Part shown: one piece after another, positions 44,816 through 53,907 of the stretch | How positions within the stretch are numbered: the stretch's first letter is position 1 | How the letters are laid out: each line of letters starts with the position of its first letter | Origin: Halopolyspora algeriensis | GTDB taxonomy: Bacteria > Actinomycetota > Actinomycetes > Mycobacteriales > Pseudonocardiaceae | Length of the DNA: 64,000 nucleotides | Direction of reading: 5' to 3' | NCBI RefSeq assembly: GCF_003337235.1 | Contig: NZ_QPJC01000010.1 | Location: 1 to 64,000 of the forward strand | The notes under the pieces: generated by a model | Told to the model about the DNA's origin: nothing | Seen by the model: only the letters and a program-made list of their open reading frames with translations | Databases searched by the model: none | Translations under genes and position numbers: made by a program

Positions 44816-47599
44816 TCACGTCGATGACGTCGGCCGCTGGATCGGGATCCCGTCCGAGCGGACCACGGCGAACAGCTCCTCGAGAGGGGACGGTTTGGCG
44901 AGGTAGAAACCCTGCACCTGGTCACAACCGAGGCGTCGGAGGATATCGAGCTGCTCGGCGGTCTCGGCTCCTTCCGCCACGACGGTGAGGCGGACCGCAT
45001 GCGCCATGGCGATGATGCTGGTGATGATGATCTCGGCATCCTCGGACTCACCGAGTCTGGCCACGAACGAGCGATCGATCTTGAGCGTGTCCAGCGGGAG
45101 GCGCTGCAGCTGCGCCAGGGAGGAATAGCCGGTCCCGAAATCGTCGATGGCCAGGAACACGCCGAGCTCACGCAGTGCGTTCAGCACCCGTGTGGCCGCA
45201 GACGAGTCGCGCATGAGCGCGCTTTCGGTGATCTCCAGGCACAGCGCGTCACCGGACATGCCGCTGTCCACCAGTGCCCGGCGCACGGTCGGCAGCAGGT
45301 GCGGGTCCTCGAGCTGGCGCGCGGACAGGTTCGCCTTGAGCTGCATGTCGAAGCCGTACCGCCGGCTCTGGGTGGTGAATTCGCTCAGCGCCGTCCGCAG
45401 CATGTGGGCACCGATGAGGTTGATCAGGCCGCTTTCCTCGGCCACCGGGATGAACTCGCCGGGCGAGACGTTCCCGTGCACCGGATGTGTCCACCGCAGC
45501 AAGCCCTCCACGGCCACTGTGCGGTCGGTGCGCAGATCGACGATGGGCTGGTAGGCCAACCAGAGCTGGTCCCGTTGCACGGCGCTGCGCAGATCCTGCT
45601 CCAGGTGCATGTGGCGCTGCACGCGTTCGCGCAACTCGACACCGAAGAACGCGGAGTGCCCGTGCCCCTGGTATTTGGCCTGGTACATGGCCACATCGGC
45701 ATCCCGCAGGATGTCCTCGGCGGCTCTGCCGTCATCCGAGGGGATCAGCACGATTCCGGTACTGGCGTCCACGTGCAGCCATCTGCCGTCCATGTCGATC
45801 GGTGCGCTGAGGGAGTCGCGCAAGCGTTCGACGAGGTCGCGAATCTCTTCGTGGTCGATCACGCTGTGGGCGACGACCACGAACTCGTCACCGCCGAGAC
45901 GGCCGATGAGATCACCTTCCCGCGCAGCGTGCCGCAGCCGTTCCCCGGCGATCTGCAGAACCCTGTCCCCCACGATGTGCCCCAGGGAGTCGTTGATGAC
46001 CTTGAAGTTGTCCAGGTCGATGAACAGCACCGCCATCAGGTGAGCTCGGTGCGGGGACCGCAGTGTGGCGCTGAGCTGCTGCAGGACCAGGGTGCGATTC
46101 GCCAGTCCGGTCAGGGGATCGTGCGTGGCCTCGTGCTCCAGGCGTGCGCGGATGGCCCGGTGCTCGGTGATGTCGATGAACGAGATGAGGACCGAGTGTG
46201 GCGGGTCGTCATCGGGGGTGAGGGAGCGTGAGGTGATCGCCAGCCACACGCTCTGCCCGTCCGGGCGCCGGAGACGCGCAACATACGAATTCTGGGGCTC
46301 GCCGGTGCGCTGTGTCCGCCTCGAGGGATAGTCGTCCAGCGGAATGGGGTTTCCGCGTTCGTCGAACATCGGCCAGGACGGCAGGGAGAGGCCGACGAGT
46401 TCGTCCTCGCCGAAACCGAGGATGTTGCGGGCAGCGGGATTCGCCGACACGATGAGCCCCGCCTCACCGATCACGACGACTCCCTCGTCGAGGGAGTCGA
46501 CCACGGTGGCGAAATGCTGTTCGGCTCGTCGCCGCGCGGTCTCGTCGGCGCACATCAGCACGAAACCGCTGTCCATCTCCGCGGCCGAGACACGAACGAT
46601 GAGCTTGGAGCCGTCGGCACGCCGGTGCAGCGTCTGGGTGACGCCGCCTGCGGTCAGCAACGCCGCGGGTTCGAGCGGTGCACCGACCAGCTCACCGACG
46701 TGCTGCCCCCGCGCCTCGTGCGCGGGCACGCCGTACACCGCCTCCGCGGCGGGGTTCCAGCTGGTCACCACCCCGTCGCGAGTCGTCGCGATGATCGCGT
46801 CACTGACGTGCTCGACCAGCGCCGCCTGGTAGTGCAGCGTGGCCTCGGCCGCACGCTGTGCCGTGACATCGTGCATGATGACCTGGAAAGCGGGACGTCC
46901 TTTCCAGGTCGTGCGCACCGACACCGCCTCGACGAGGACCGTGCCACCGTCGAGCCGCAGCAGCTGTGCTTCCGACGGCTCCGAGGTCTCCCCCGGCTTC
47001 GTCAGCGACTCGACCCGCTCCCGCAGTCCCGGAAGCGATTCCTCGGACACGAAATCGGTGATCGGGCAACCGATGATCTGCGTATCGGATTCGGCGGCCA
47101 CCATGCTGACGGTGGCGGGGTTGACGTAGGTGAGCACGCCCTTCTGATGCACACAGATCGCATCCGGGCTCAGCTCCACGAGCAATCGGTAGCGGTCGGC
47201 GATGTCGGCCAGTTCCCGGCTGGTTCTGTCCGATTCTGCAGCACCGGTCGCGATCCCGAGCAGGCCACCGGTCCGGGCGTCCCCGAACCTCCGGGCACGG
47301 AAGCGGATCAAGCGTGCTTCCCCTCCCGGCGTCTCGAGTGGCTGTTCCAGCTCGAGATCTTGCCACATCGGGGTGGTGCCCGCCGCCACCGTCATGGGTC
47401 GGATCAACTCTAGCAGCCGAGCGCGGACCTCGTTCTGGGTCGCTCCGGGCATGTCGAGAAGCGCGTCCATGCCCGACATCCAGTCGACCTCGCCCCGCGC
47501 GAGATCGAACGACCACATGGCGGCGGCATTCACGGACAGCGCGAGATCCACGAGCTCGCGGTCAAGTCCCGAGCCGACCGGAAGCCCGTCATCCCCCAT
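44816..47599 (-). CDS. multi-PAS GGDEF-EAL cyclic-di-GMP enzyme
   Basis: A 927-residue soluble signalling protein. Residues about 10-500 hold four PAS-like domains (for example LVELSPDAICVHQKGVLTYVNPA, ALVEHVSDAIIATTRDG, VVDSLDEGVVVIGEAG). A GGDEF domain spans about 505-665 with the intact motif RLGGDEF and an allosteric I-site RxxD five residues before it (REGD). An EAL domain spans about 675-920 with ExLxR (EGLLR), CLEITESALM, IDDFGTGYSSL, LKIDRSFV and QGFYLAKP. Both halves keep their catalytic residues, so it could make and degrade c-di-GMP, with PAS sensing deciding. No transmembrane segment is visible. Stands alone; 14 bp from a convergent gene. Confidence 0.95.
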   Translation of the reverse strand: MGDDGLPVGSGLDRELVDLALSVNAAAMWSFDLARGEVDWMSGMDALLDMPGATQNEVRARLLELIRPMTVAAGTTPMWQDLELEQPLETPGGEARLIRFRARRFGDARTGGLLGIATGAAESDRTSRELADIADRYRLLVELSPDAICVHQKGVLTYVNPATVSMVAAESDTQIIGCPITDFVSEESLPGLRERVESLTKPGETSEPSEAQLLRLDGGTVLVEAVSVRTTWKGRPAFQVIMHDVTAQRAAEATLHYQAALVEHVSDAIIATTRDGVVTSWNPAAEAVYGVPAHEARGQHVGELVGAPLEPAALLTAGGVTQTLHRRADGSKLIVRVSAAEMDSGFVLMCADETARRRAEQHFATVVDSLDEGVVVIGEAGLIVSANPAARNILGFGEDELVGLSLPSWPMFDERGNPIPLDDYPSRRTQRTGEPQNSYVARLRRPDGQSVWLAITSRSLTPDDDPPHSVLISFIDITEHRAIRARLEHEATHDPLTGLANRTLVLQQLSATLRSPHRAHLMAVLFIDLDNFKVINDSLGHIVGDRVLQIAGERLRHAAREGDLIGRLGGDEFVVVAHSVIDHEEIRDLVERLRDSLSAPIDMDGRWLHVDASTGIVLIPSDDGRAAEDILRDADVAMYQAKYQGHGHSAFFGVELRERVQRHMHLEQDLRSAVQRDQLWLAYQPIVDLRTDRTVAVEGLLRWTHPVHGNVSPGEFIPVAEESGLINLIGAHMLRTALSEFTTQSRRYGFDMQLKANLSARQLEDPHLLPTVRRALVDSGMSGDALCLEITESALMRDSSAATRVLNALRELGVFLAIDDFGTGYSSLAQLQRLPLDTLKIDRSFVARLGESEDAEIIITSIIAMAHAVRLTVVAEGAETAEQLDILRRLGCDQVQGFYLAKPSPLEELFAVVRSDGIPIQRPTSST

Positions 47600-48222
47600 G
47601 ATCCGTCCGACTCCCGCATAGACGATTTCTGTGCATTACATCACAGTTCGGTTTCGGCTGAGCAGGCGGCAACCTCCCCGAGAGCGGAGATCGCCCACCC
47701 GCAGGGCCACTCACCGGATGTGAACCCTTCCGTATCCGCATATCCGACGGATACCCGGTCACCGACCTGCGAAGACACACTATGGCAGTCCTTGACGGTA
47801 TGTGCGCAGTCGCGGCCCGAAGCGTGTGATCGTTGCGCAGAATCGCCTGCTCCCCCGCTACTCCTTGAGAGTGCAAACACATTTGGTTTCGGAATCGATA
47901 TAGGTAACTTCACTCTGGCGAGTGGCGATAAGCAATATAGGCGCTCAGCTCTCACTCTCCGTATTTCGATCTGGAAAGCCAGAACTTCCTCTCGATCATT
48001 TCCGTGGGGAAGCGGGGCTGAAACGCCGAGGCGATCGAGGGCCGATTCGACCTCTTCGTGCGATGAGCCTCCGCCTTGCTTCTCCGGCGGTCGGCGCAGG
48101 GACGTTTCGGCATTCCCTCGGTCAGCCGGTCCGCTGCCGGGCACCGCGTGTGGCCGGCCCCGACACGACTCCGTCCGGCCTGCGCAGGGGGCGGAGGGCG
48201 CGAAGGAAAGAGAGGGGACGCG
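47600..48222. other. 623-bp intergenic region with an AT-rich dyad segment
   Basis: No gene is seen; open frames here lack ribosome binding sites. The middle part (about 47870-47990) is clearly richer in A and T than its surroundings and contains ATATAGG twice (about 45 nt apart) and the dyad CACTC-TGGC-GAGTG between them. This is likely a regulated promoter region for the ketoacyl synthase gene and/or the divergent GGDEF-EAL gene. Confidence 0.4.
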
Positions 48223-49383
48223 ATGGTCTCGCAGCACTTCGGAATCTCCGGTATAGGAGCGGTCACCGGCTACGGCTGGGGCACCGCAGCGCTCTGGGAC
48301 GGTCTGTCCACGAGCAAGCTGGCCGCCTCGCTGGTCGAGGGACACGGGCCCGACCGGGACCGGCCGGCGTGGGTGGCGACCGTACCGGACGGCGGCGACG
48401 AGAAGGACGGTCCGAGCCGCTTCTCGAGAGCGATGCGGGCGGCCGCGCGAGAGGCGATCACCGACGCAGGCCACCGCGGCTGGCAGCCCGGTCGCCGGGT
48501 CGGGCTGCTGCACGCGGTCGTACTCGGCGAGGTGGACCTGTGGAAGGACTTCTACCAGGACCAGGACGGACGGTTGCCGGTCCGGGACTACCTCTCCCTC
48601 ATGCCGTCCACACCGATGTCGACGCTCATGCAGGAATTCGGTTTCCACGGCCCGGCGATGAACGTGTCGTCGATGTGCGCCTCCGGCAACGCGGGACTGC
48701 TCACCGCGAAGGCCTGGCTCGACGGCGGGATCGTGGACGACGTCGTCTTCGTGGCCACCGACCTGTCCGCCAATCCGGAGAACGTCCTGCACTTCGAGAA
48801 GCTCGGCGTCGCGGTCACCGACACCGAACCGCTGGATGCCTGCAGGCCGTTCCAGGAAGGCAGTCGAGGGTTCGGCATGGGCGAGGCGTCGATCGGGATG
48901 GTGCTGTCCCGGCGCTCACCGAACCCGTACGCGCACGTGCTCGGTGGCGCGATGTCGCACGATGCCCACCACGTCACCTCCATCGATCCGAGCCTGACCG
49001 AGGTGACCAGCTGCTTCCGAGAAGCGCTGGACAACGCCGGAGTGCAGGGTTCGGACGTCCGGTACCTCAACGCGCACGGCCCGGGCACCAAGCAGTGCGA
49101 CCGCGCCGAGGCCACGGTCTGCGACGAGCTGTTCTCCCCGCAGACGGGGATCTACTCGGTCAAGCCCCTCGTCGGGCACTGCCAGGGTGCGGCTTCGGCC
49201 GTGGAAGTCGCCGTGGCCGCGCTCGGGTACGACCGCGGGATCATCCCGGCACCGCCGACAGTGGCTCCGGGCAATTCCCGGCTGCTCGACGGCCCCACAT
49301 CCGTGACCGGTGGGATCACGGTGAAGTCATCGCTGGGGATGGGCGGGCACAACTCCGTGGTGGTGCTCTCGGAACCGGCGTGA
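48223..49383 (+). CDS. stand-alone beta-ketoacyl synthase
   Basis: A 386-residue thiolase-fold ketosynthase with the Cys-His-His triad: Cys152 in SSMCASGNAG, His285 in NAHGPGTKQCD and His319 in KPLVGHCQGAAS, with the conserved Lys314. It condenses an acyl chain with malonyl units. It is about 25 residues shorter than FabF and the sequence is divergent; the usual AHGTST loop is AHGPGT. No acyl carrier protein, ketoreductase or chain-length factor is nearby, so it does not sit in a standard fatty acid or polyketide cluster. AGAGGGGACGCG precedes the ATG. It could serve a specialised lipid or a small molecule. Confidence 0.87.
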   Translation: MVSQHFGISGIGAVTGYGWGTAALWDGLSTSKLAASLVEGHGPDRDRPAWVATVPDGGDEKDGPSRFSRAMRAAAREAITDAGHRGWQPGRRVGLLHAVVLGEVDLWKDFYQDQDGRLPVRDYLSLMPSTPMSTLMQEFGFHGPAMNVSSMCASGNAGLLTAKAWLDGGIVDDVVFVATDLSANPENVLHFEKLGVAVTDTEPLDACRPFQEGSRGFGMGEASIGMVLSRRSPNPYAHVLGGAMSHDAHHVTSIDPSLTEVTSCFREALDNAGVQGSDVRYLNAHGPGTKQCDRAEATVCDELFSPQTGIYSVKPLVGHCQGAASAVEVAVAALGYDRGIIPAPPTVAPGNSRLLDGPTSVTGGITVKSSLGMGGHNSVVVLSEPA

Positions 49384-49581
49384 CCGACGGGCCGGTCCCG
49401 CAAGAAGGGACCCCGCCCGGACGGGAAGTCCGGGGCGACATGGGGCGCCGTCATCGCCGACCGCACCCGGTGCCGGGAACACGGTGATGCGAGCGCCCCC
49501 GGTGCGAGCCGGGTGAACGCCCGGGCACCGATCCGAATCCCGGCCTCGCCGGTTGCCTCACCGACCGACGAGGCCGCCGGT

Positions 49582-50304
49582 TCAGCCGCGTTCCCGCGGG
49601 CCCTCTCCGGGGAGCTCGCCGGTGCGCAGCAAGGTCTCGGCGACGGCGCGCAGCTTGAGATTGTTGTCCTGCGAGATCCGTTTGAGCACGGTGAACGCCG
49701 CGTCGTCGGAGAGCTGGTGGCGCTCCATGAGGATGCCCAGGGCCTTGCCGATCTCCTCGCGAGTGGTCAGAGCGGTGCGCAGTTGTTCGTCGGTGCGCGC
49801 GCTGTTGAGTGCCACCGCCGCGTGCGAGGCGAGCACCCAGCCCAGATCCTCGGCGCGGTCGTCGAAGGCGTTGCGCCGGTGGGAGTACAGGTCCAGTGCC
49901 CCGAAACTCCCCTCGTCCCGGTAGAGCTGAAACCCCAGCATGCTGCCGATGCCGAGGTCGCGGGCCCGCGGCATGTAGGACGGCCAGCGGGTCTCGGTGG
50001 CGGTGTCCTTGCTGCGGTAGACCCGGTTGTTCCAGGGGACGTCGTCCAGGGCGGCATCGAAGCACGGGCCCTCCCGCAACTCGGCCTGCGCCTGGTCGGA
50101 CTCGCGGACGAGCTCGCTGGAGGTTGCCGCGGTCTCGACATCCCGCCTGCGGTGCAGCAGCAGAATGCCCGCATCGTCGCAGCCGTCGATGAACTGCACG
50201 GCCAGCTCCACGACGCGGTCCAGCACGTCCTGCTCCGAGGTTTGCGCGGACAGGTCGCGGGCGAGGTTGGCGAACGCCACCAGAGCCGTCTCGTCGGCGG
50301 TCAT
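49582..50304 (-). CDS. GAF-ANTAR transcription antitermination regulator
   Basis: A 240-residue regulator. Residues about 10-170 form a GAF domain (VLDRVVELAVQFIDGCDDAGILLL, IGSMLGFQLYRDEGSFGALDLYS). Residues about 175-235 form an ANTAR RNA-binding domain (LRTALTTREEIGKALGILMERHQLSDDAAFTVLKRISQDNN in pieces). Such proteins bind paired hairpins in RNA and prevent termination in response to a ligand or signal bound by GAF; they are very common in actinomycetes. Divergent from the esterase gene. The 198 bp downstream, up to the ketoacyl synthase gene, hold nothing I can identify. Confidence 0.93.
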   Translation of the reverse strand: MTADETALVAFANLARDLSAQTSEQDVLDRVVELAVQFIDGCDDAGILLLHRRRDVETAATSSELVRESDQAQAELREGPCFDAALDDVPWNNRVYRSKDTATETRWPSYMPRARDLGIGSMLGFQLYRDEGSFGALDLYSHRRNAFDDRAEDLGWVLASHAAVALNSARTDEQLRTALTTREEIGKALGILMERHQLSDDAAFTVLKRISQDNNLKLRAVAETLLRTGELPGEGPRERG

Positions 50305-50534
50305 GGTTGCTGCACGTCTCCCTCCTGACCTGTGCCGCCCGGCGGACGCACACCGGCTCGGCCCGGTCCGATCTCCCGAACCCCCTCGTTGGTGTATTCG
50401 GCAACAGTACTGTCTCCCGGCCGGAACAGCATCCGGCTCGGCCTTGCGCAGGGTGCGGACAGTGCCGGGGCTTTGCGAGCCCGGGAAGAATCTTCACGAC
50501 GCGCCTCCGGATCGCCCGTCGACCGAAAGCCGTA

Positions 50535-50600
50535 TTGCCCGGAGGCAGGAGACATCCTGTAGTGTGATCCAAATCACCACGCAGTGTGATCGCGGACCGG
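50535..50600 (+). promoter_or_regulatory. esterase/BVMO promoter with CRP-like site
   Basis: TTGCCC (50535-50540), a 17-nt spacer and TGTAGT (50558-50563) form a plausible promoter. Overlapping the expected start is TGTGA-TCCAAA-TCACC (50563-50578), one base from the TGTGA-N6-TCACA consensus of CRP/cAMP-receptor proteins. The half-site AGTGTGATC is repeated directly about 23 nt further on. Position over the start point suggests repression. The remaining part of 50305-50629 shows no gene. Confidence 0.5.
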
Positions 50601-50629
50601 TGTTCGACTCTCTCCGAAGAGGAGTTCCC

Positions 50630-51574
50630 ATGGCGCTCGACGAGGCAACCACCGCATTCCTGACCCGGATGGCGGAGAACGACGGCAAGCCGCTGCACGA
50701 GATGACCCCGGCCGAAGCGCGCGGCTTGATGGCGAGCCTGGGCGAGATGTCCGGTCCCGGACCGGAGGTGGCACGGTCGGAGGATGCCGACATCACGACC
50801 GAGGACGGCTCCTTCCCGGTCCGGGTCCTGGTGCCGAACGACTCCCCGCGCGCGGTCATCGTCTACTACCACGGCGGTGGCTGGGTGATCGGCGATATCG
50901 ACGGGTGCGACACCCTCGGGCGCACGCTCGCGCAGCGGACCGGGTGCGCCGTGGTGCTGGTGGATTACCGGCTGGCGCCGGAGCACCGCTACCCGACGGC
51001 CGTCGAGGATTCCTGGGCGGCACTGTGCTGGGTGGACGAACACATGGCCGACATCGCCGGTGGCCGGGTTCCACTCATCGTCGCGGGCGACAGTGCAGGG
51101 GGAAACCTGTCGGCGATCATGGCGCAACGCGCCCGCGACAACGGCGGCCTGGACATCGCCCTGCAGGTGCTGGTGTATCCGGTCACCGACTGCGACGTCG
51201 ACAACGCGTCCTATGTCGATCCGGAGAACCAGCTGATGCTCACCCGGGACAGCATGATCTGGTTCTGGGACCACTACGCCCCCGAGGCCGCGAGTCGCCG
51301 AAACGTCGACGCGTGCCCCGGCCTGGCCACGGACCTTTCCGGACTGCCGCCCGCGGTGGTGCTCACCGCGGAACACGATGTCCTGCGCGAGGAGGGCGAA
51401 GCATACGCCGAACGGCTGCGCGAGGCCGGTGTCCCGGTGCGGCACCGCAGGTTCGACGGACAGATGCACGGATTTTTCACCATGGTCAATGTGCTGCCGG
51501 GAAGTGCTGCCGGCATCGAGTACGTCACCGAGGAGATCGGGCAGCACCTGACCTCCCAGCCCAGCCTCGCCTGA
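50630..51574 (+). CDS. alpha/beta hydrolase, HSL-type esterase
   Basis: A 314-residue esterase of the hormone-sensitive lipase family. The oxyanion motif YYHGGGWVIGD is near residue 85, the nucleophile elbow GDSAGGNLSA near 160, the catalytic Asp is in LTAEHDVLREEGE and the His in DGQMHGFF. It cleaves short to medium acyl esters. It is followed by a Baeyer-Villiger monooxygenase 181 bp downstream in the same direction; the pair can convert a ketone to an ester or lactone and hydrolyse it. GAAGAGGAG precedes the ATG. Confidence 0.93.
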   Translation: MALDEATTAFLTRMAENDGKPLHEMTPAEARGLMASLGEMSGPGPEVARSEDADITTEDGSFPVRVLVPNDSPRAVIVYYHGGGWVIGDIDGCDTLGRTLAQRTGCAVVLVDYRLAPEHRYPTAVEDSWAALCWVDEHMADIAGGRVPLIVAGDSAGGNLSAIMAQRARDNGGLDIALQVLVYPVTDCDVDNASYVDPENQLMLTRDSMIWFWDHYAPEAASRRNVDACPGLATDLSGLPPAVVLTAEHDVLREEGEAYAERLREAGVPVRHRRFDGQMHGFFTMVNVLPGSAAGIEYVTEEIGQHLTSQPSLA

Positions 51575-51755
51575 TTCACCTGCCCGGCACGGCTCCCACC
51601 AGCCGATCCGATCCTCGCGGAAAGCACCCCCTCGGCATGCGACCGGCGGTAGCCGGCGCGTACCGGGTGCGGTGCATGCCGCCCGAGAGTCCCCCTCTTT
51701 CGGAAACGGTCGCAGAAGCAAGCGAGCGTTCCCATCGCGGCAGAAGGAAGTATCG

Positions 51756-53366
51756 ATGTCCAAATCGCACTCGAACCGGCTCGATGCCGCCATCGTCGGG
51801 GCCGGACTGGCCGGTCTTTACCAGCTGTACACACTGCGCGGCCTGGGCCTGAGCGCGCGGGTGTTCGAGGCCGGTGCCGACGTCGGTGGCACCTGGTACT
51901 GGAATCGCTATCCCGGTGCCCGGTGTGACGTGGAGAGCCTTTCCTATTCCTACTCGTTCTCCCCGGAGCTGGAGCAGGAATGGACGTGGACCGAGAAGTA
52001 CCCCACCCAGCCCGAGATCCTGTCCTACATCAACCACGTCGCCGACCGTTTCGATCTGCGCCCCGACATCACGTTCAACACCCGGGTGACCAGCATGGTC
52101 TACGACGAGACGGCGAAGCAGTGGCAGGTGGTCACCGACACGGGCGAGTCGGTGACCGCCCGATTCGTCATCATGGCGACCGGCTGCCTGTCGATGTCCA
52201 AGGCACCCGAAGTGCCGGGCATCGAGAACTTCCGCGGCACGATCCACCACACCGGACAGTGGCCCCACGAGGGCGTGGACTTCACCGGCAAACGGTTGGG
52301 TGTGATCGGCACCGGATCGTCCGGTATCCAGTCGATCCCGATCCTCGCCGAGCAAGCCCGCGAGCTGACCGTTTTCCAGCGGACCCCGAATTTCAGCATG
52401 CCTGCCGGGAACCGGCCGCTGGAGGATTCCGAGATCGCGGACATGAAGGCCGATTACCGCACCTGGCGCAAGGCCCAGCGGGAGTCGGCTTTCGGGGTCC
52501 CCACACAGGAGACGACGCAGTCGGCGCTCGAGGTCTCCGAAGCAGAACGCAATGCGGCCTACCAAGCGGGGTGGGACAAGGGCAATCTCGTCGCCATCCT
52601 GGGCTCCTACACCGACACGCTCACCGACAAAGCCGCCAACGACACCGCCGCCGAGTTCATCCGCTCCAAGATCCGCGAGACGGTGGCCGATCCCGAGACC
52701 GCCGAGGCGCTGTCGCCGCGCAGCTTCCCGTTCGGCACCAAACGGCCCTGCCTGGACACCGGCTACTACGAGACCTTCAACAAGGAGCACGTGCGTCTGG
52801 TGGACCTGCGCGAAACACCACTGGTGGACATCACCGAACGCGGAGTGCGCACGTCGGAACGGGACTACGAGTTCGACTCCCTCGTGTTCGCCACCGGCTT
52901 CGATGCCATGACCGGTGCCCTGAACGCGATCGACATCCGCGGCAAGGGCGGTGTCACGCTCACCGAGAAGTGGAGTGAGGGACCGCGCTCCTACCTGGGT
53001 ATCGCCATCGCGGGGTTTCCGAACCTGTTCACCATCACCGGACCGAGCAGCCCGTCGGTGCTCAGCAACATGATGGTTTCCATCGAGCAGCACGTCGACT
53101 GGATCACCGACTGCCTCTCCCACCTGCGCGAGCGCGGCATCGTCGAGATCGAGCCGACCGACGAGGCCGAGCAAACCTGGGTCGAGCACGTCGAGGAGAT
53201 CGGCAACGCCACGCTCTACCCGACGGCCGACTCCTGGTACATGGGGTCGAACGTTCCGGGCAAGCCCCGCGTGTTCATGGCCTACATCGGTGGGGTCGGG
53301 ACCTACCGGCAGATGTGCGACGAGATCGCGGCGAAGGACTACGACGGGTTCTCCCTGACCGCATGA
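51756..53366 (+). CDS. Baeyer-Villiger monooxygenase
   Basis: A 536-residue flavin monooxygenase. The FAD motif AAIVGAGLAGLYQLY is at the front, the NADPH motif VIGTGSSGIQSIP in the middle, and the BVMO fingerprint FxGxxxHxxxW is present as FRGTIHHTGQW, with ATGFDAMTG at the end. Length and order match cyclohexanone and cyclopentanone monooxygenases. It inserts oxygen next to a ketone carbonyl. With the esterase upstream this forms a short ketone-degrading unit. GAAGGAAG precedes the ATG. Confidence 0.95.
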   Translation: MSKSHSNRLDAAIVGAGLAGLYQLYTLRGLGLSARVFEAGADVGGTWYWNRYPGARCDVESLSYSYSFSPELEQEWTWTEKYPTQPEILSYINHVADRFDLRPDITFNTRVTSMVYDETAKQWQVVTDTGESVTARFVIMATGCLSMSKAPEVPGIENFRGTIHHTGQWPHEGVDFTGKRLGVIGTGSSGIQSIPILAEQARELTVFQRTPNFSMPAGNRPLEDSEIADMKADYRTWRKAQRESAFGVPTQETTQSALEVSEAERNAAYQAGWDKGNLVAILGSYTDTLTDKAANDTAAEFIRSKIRETVADPETAEALSPRSFPFGTKRPCLDTGYYETFNKEHVRLVDLRETPLVDITERGVRTSERDYEFDSLVFATGFDAMTGALNAIDIRGKGGVTLTEKWSEGPRSYLGIAIAGFPNLFTITGPSSPSVLSNMMVSIEQHVDWITDCLSHLRERGIVEIEPTDEAEQTWVEHVEEIGNATLYPTADSWYMGSNVPGKPRVFMAYIGGVGTYRQMCDEIAAKDYDGFSLTA

Positions 53367-53474
53367 CGCCGGGCAGCCGCACCGGCGAGGCCCTCTCCTG
53401 CGATCCGAACCACTCCCGAGACACGGCCCGACTCCTCGAAAGCGGCCGGTGCAGAGCTTCCGGGTCACGGCTCG

Positions 53475-53744
53475 TCATCGAGCGATGGTCACGGTGCCCG
53501 CTGCCCCGTCGATCGTGATCATCTGGCCGTTCTCGATCGCGTGCGTGGCATCGCGGACGCAGATGACGGCGGGGATGCCGTACTCGCGGGCCACGGTCGG
53601 GCCGTGGGCGATCGGCGCGCCGGTCTCGGTCACCAGCCCGCCCGCCGTGAGGAACAGCGGTGTCCAACCGGGATCGGTTTCGAGCAGCTCCCCGGAGGCG
53701 GCGACAGCGTTCGCCACGGAGGACACGGCCGGGAGTCGCTTGCG
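53475..53744 (-). pseudogene. C-terminal fragment of a PEP-utilising enzyme (Rph/PpsA type)
   Basis: The last about 70 residues of the frame read TDPGWTPLFLTAGGLVTE, then APIAHGPTVAREYGIPAV and DGAAGTVTI, which is the swivelling phosphohistidine domain (His in IAHG) of PEP synthase and rifampicin phosphotransferase proteins, normally at the C-terminus of an 800-900 residue enzyme. Nothing upstream supplies the ATP-grasp part; the frame ahead is Arg-rich noise and another gene starts at 53908 on the other strand. It is therefore a remnant, not a working gene. The left part of the domain also looks disturbed. Confidence 0.75.
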
Positions 53745-53907
53745 TAACAGCTCGGCACGGTGTCGGTTCCCGCGCTGCGAACTCCGGCTAGCGTTACCGC
53801 GCTGTCCTCCGCTGTGGTGATCGAAAAGGCGCCGCACGCGGCGCAGGGTCAGCACCGCGATCGCGGTCACCACGATGTGGCGGTTTCGGCGCAGGAGGGC
53901 GAGTCGA

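Noticed and set aside
50305-50629. Short plus-strand frames upstream of the esterase as genes
   Set aside because: They overlap the promoter and CRP-like site, lack ribosome binding sites and resemble no protein.
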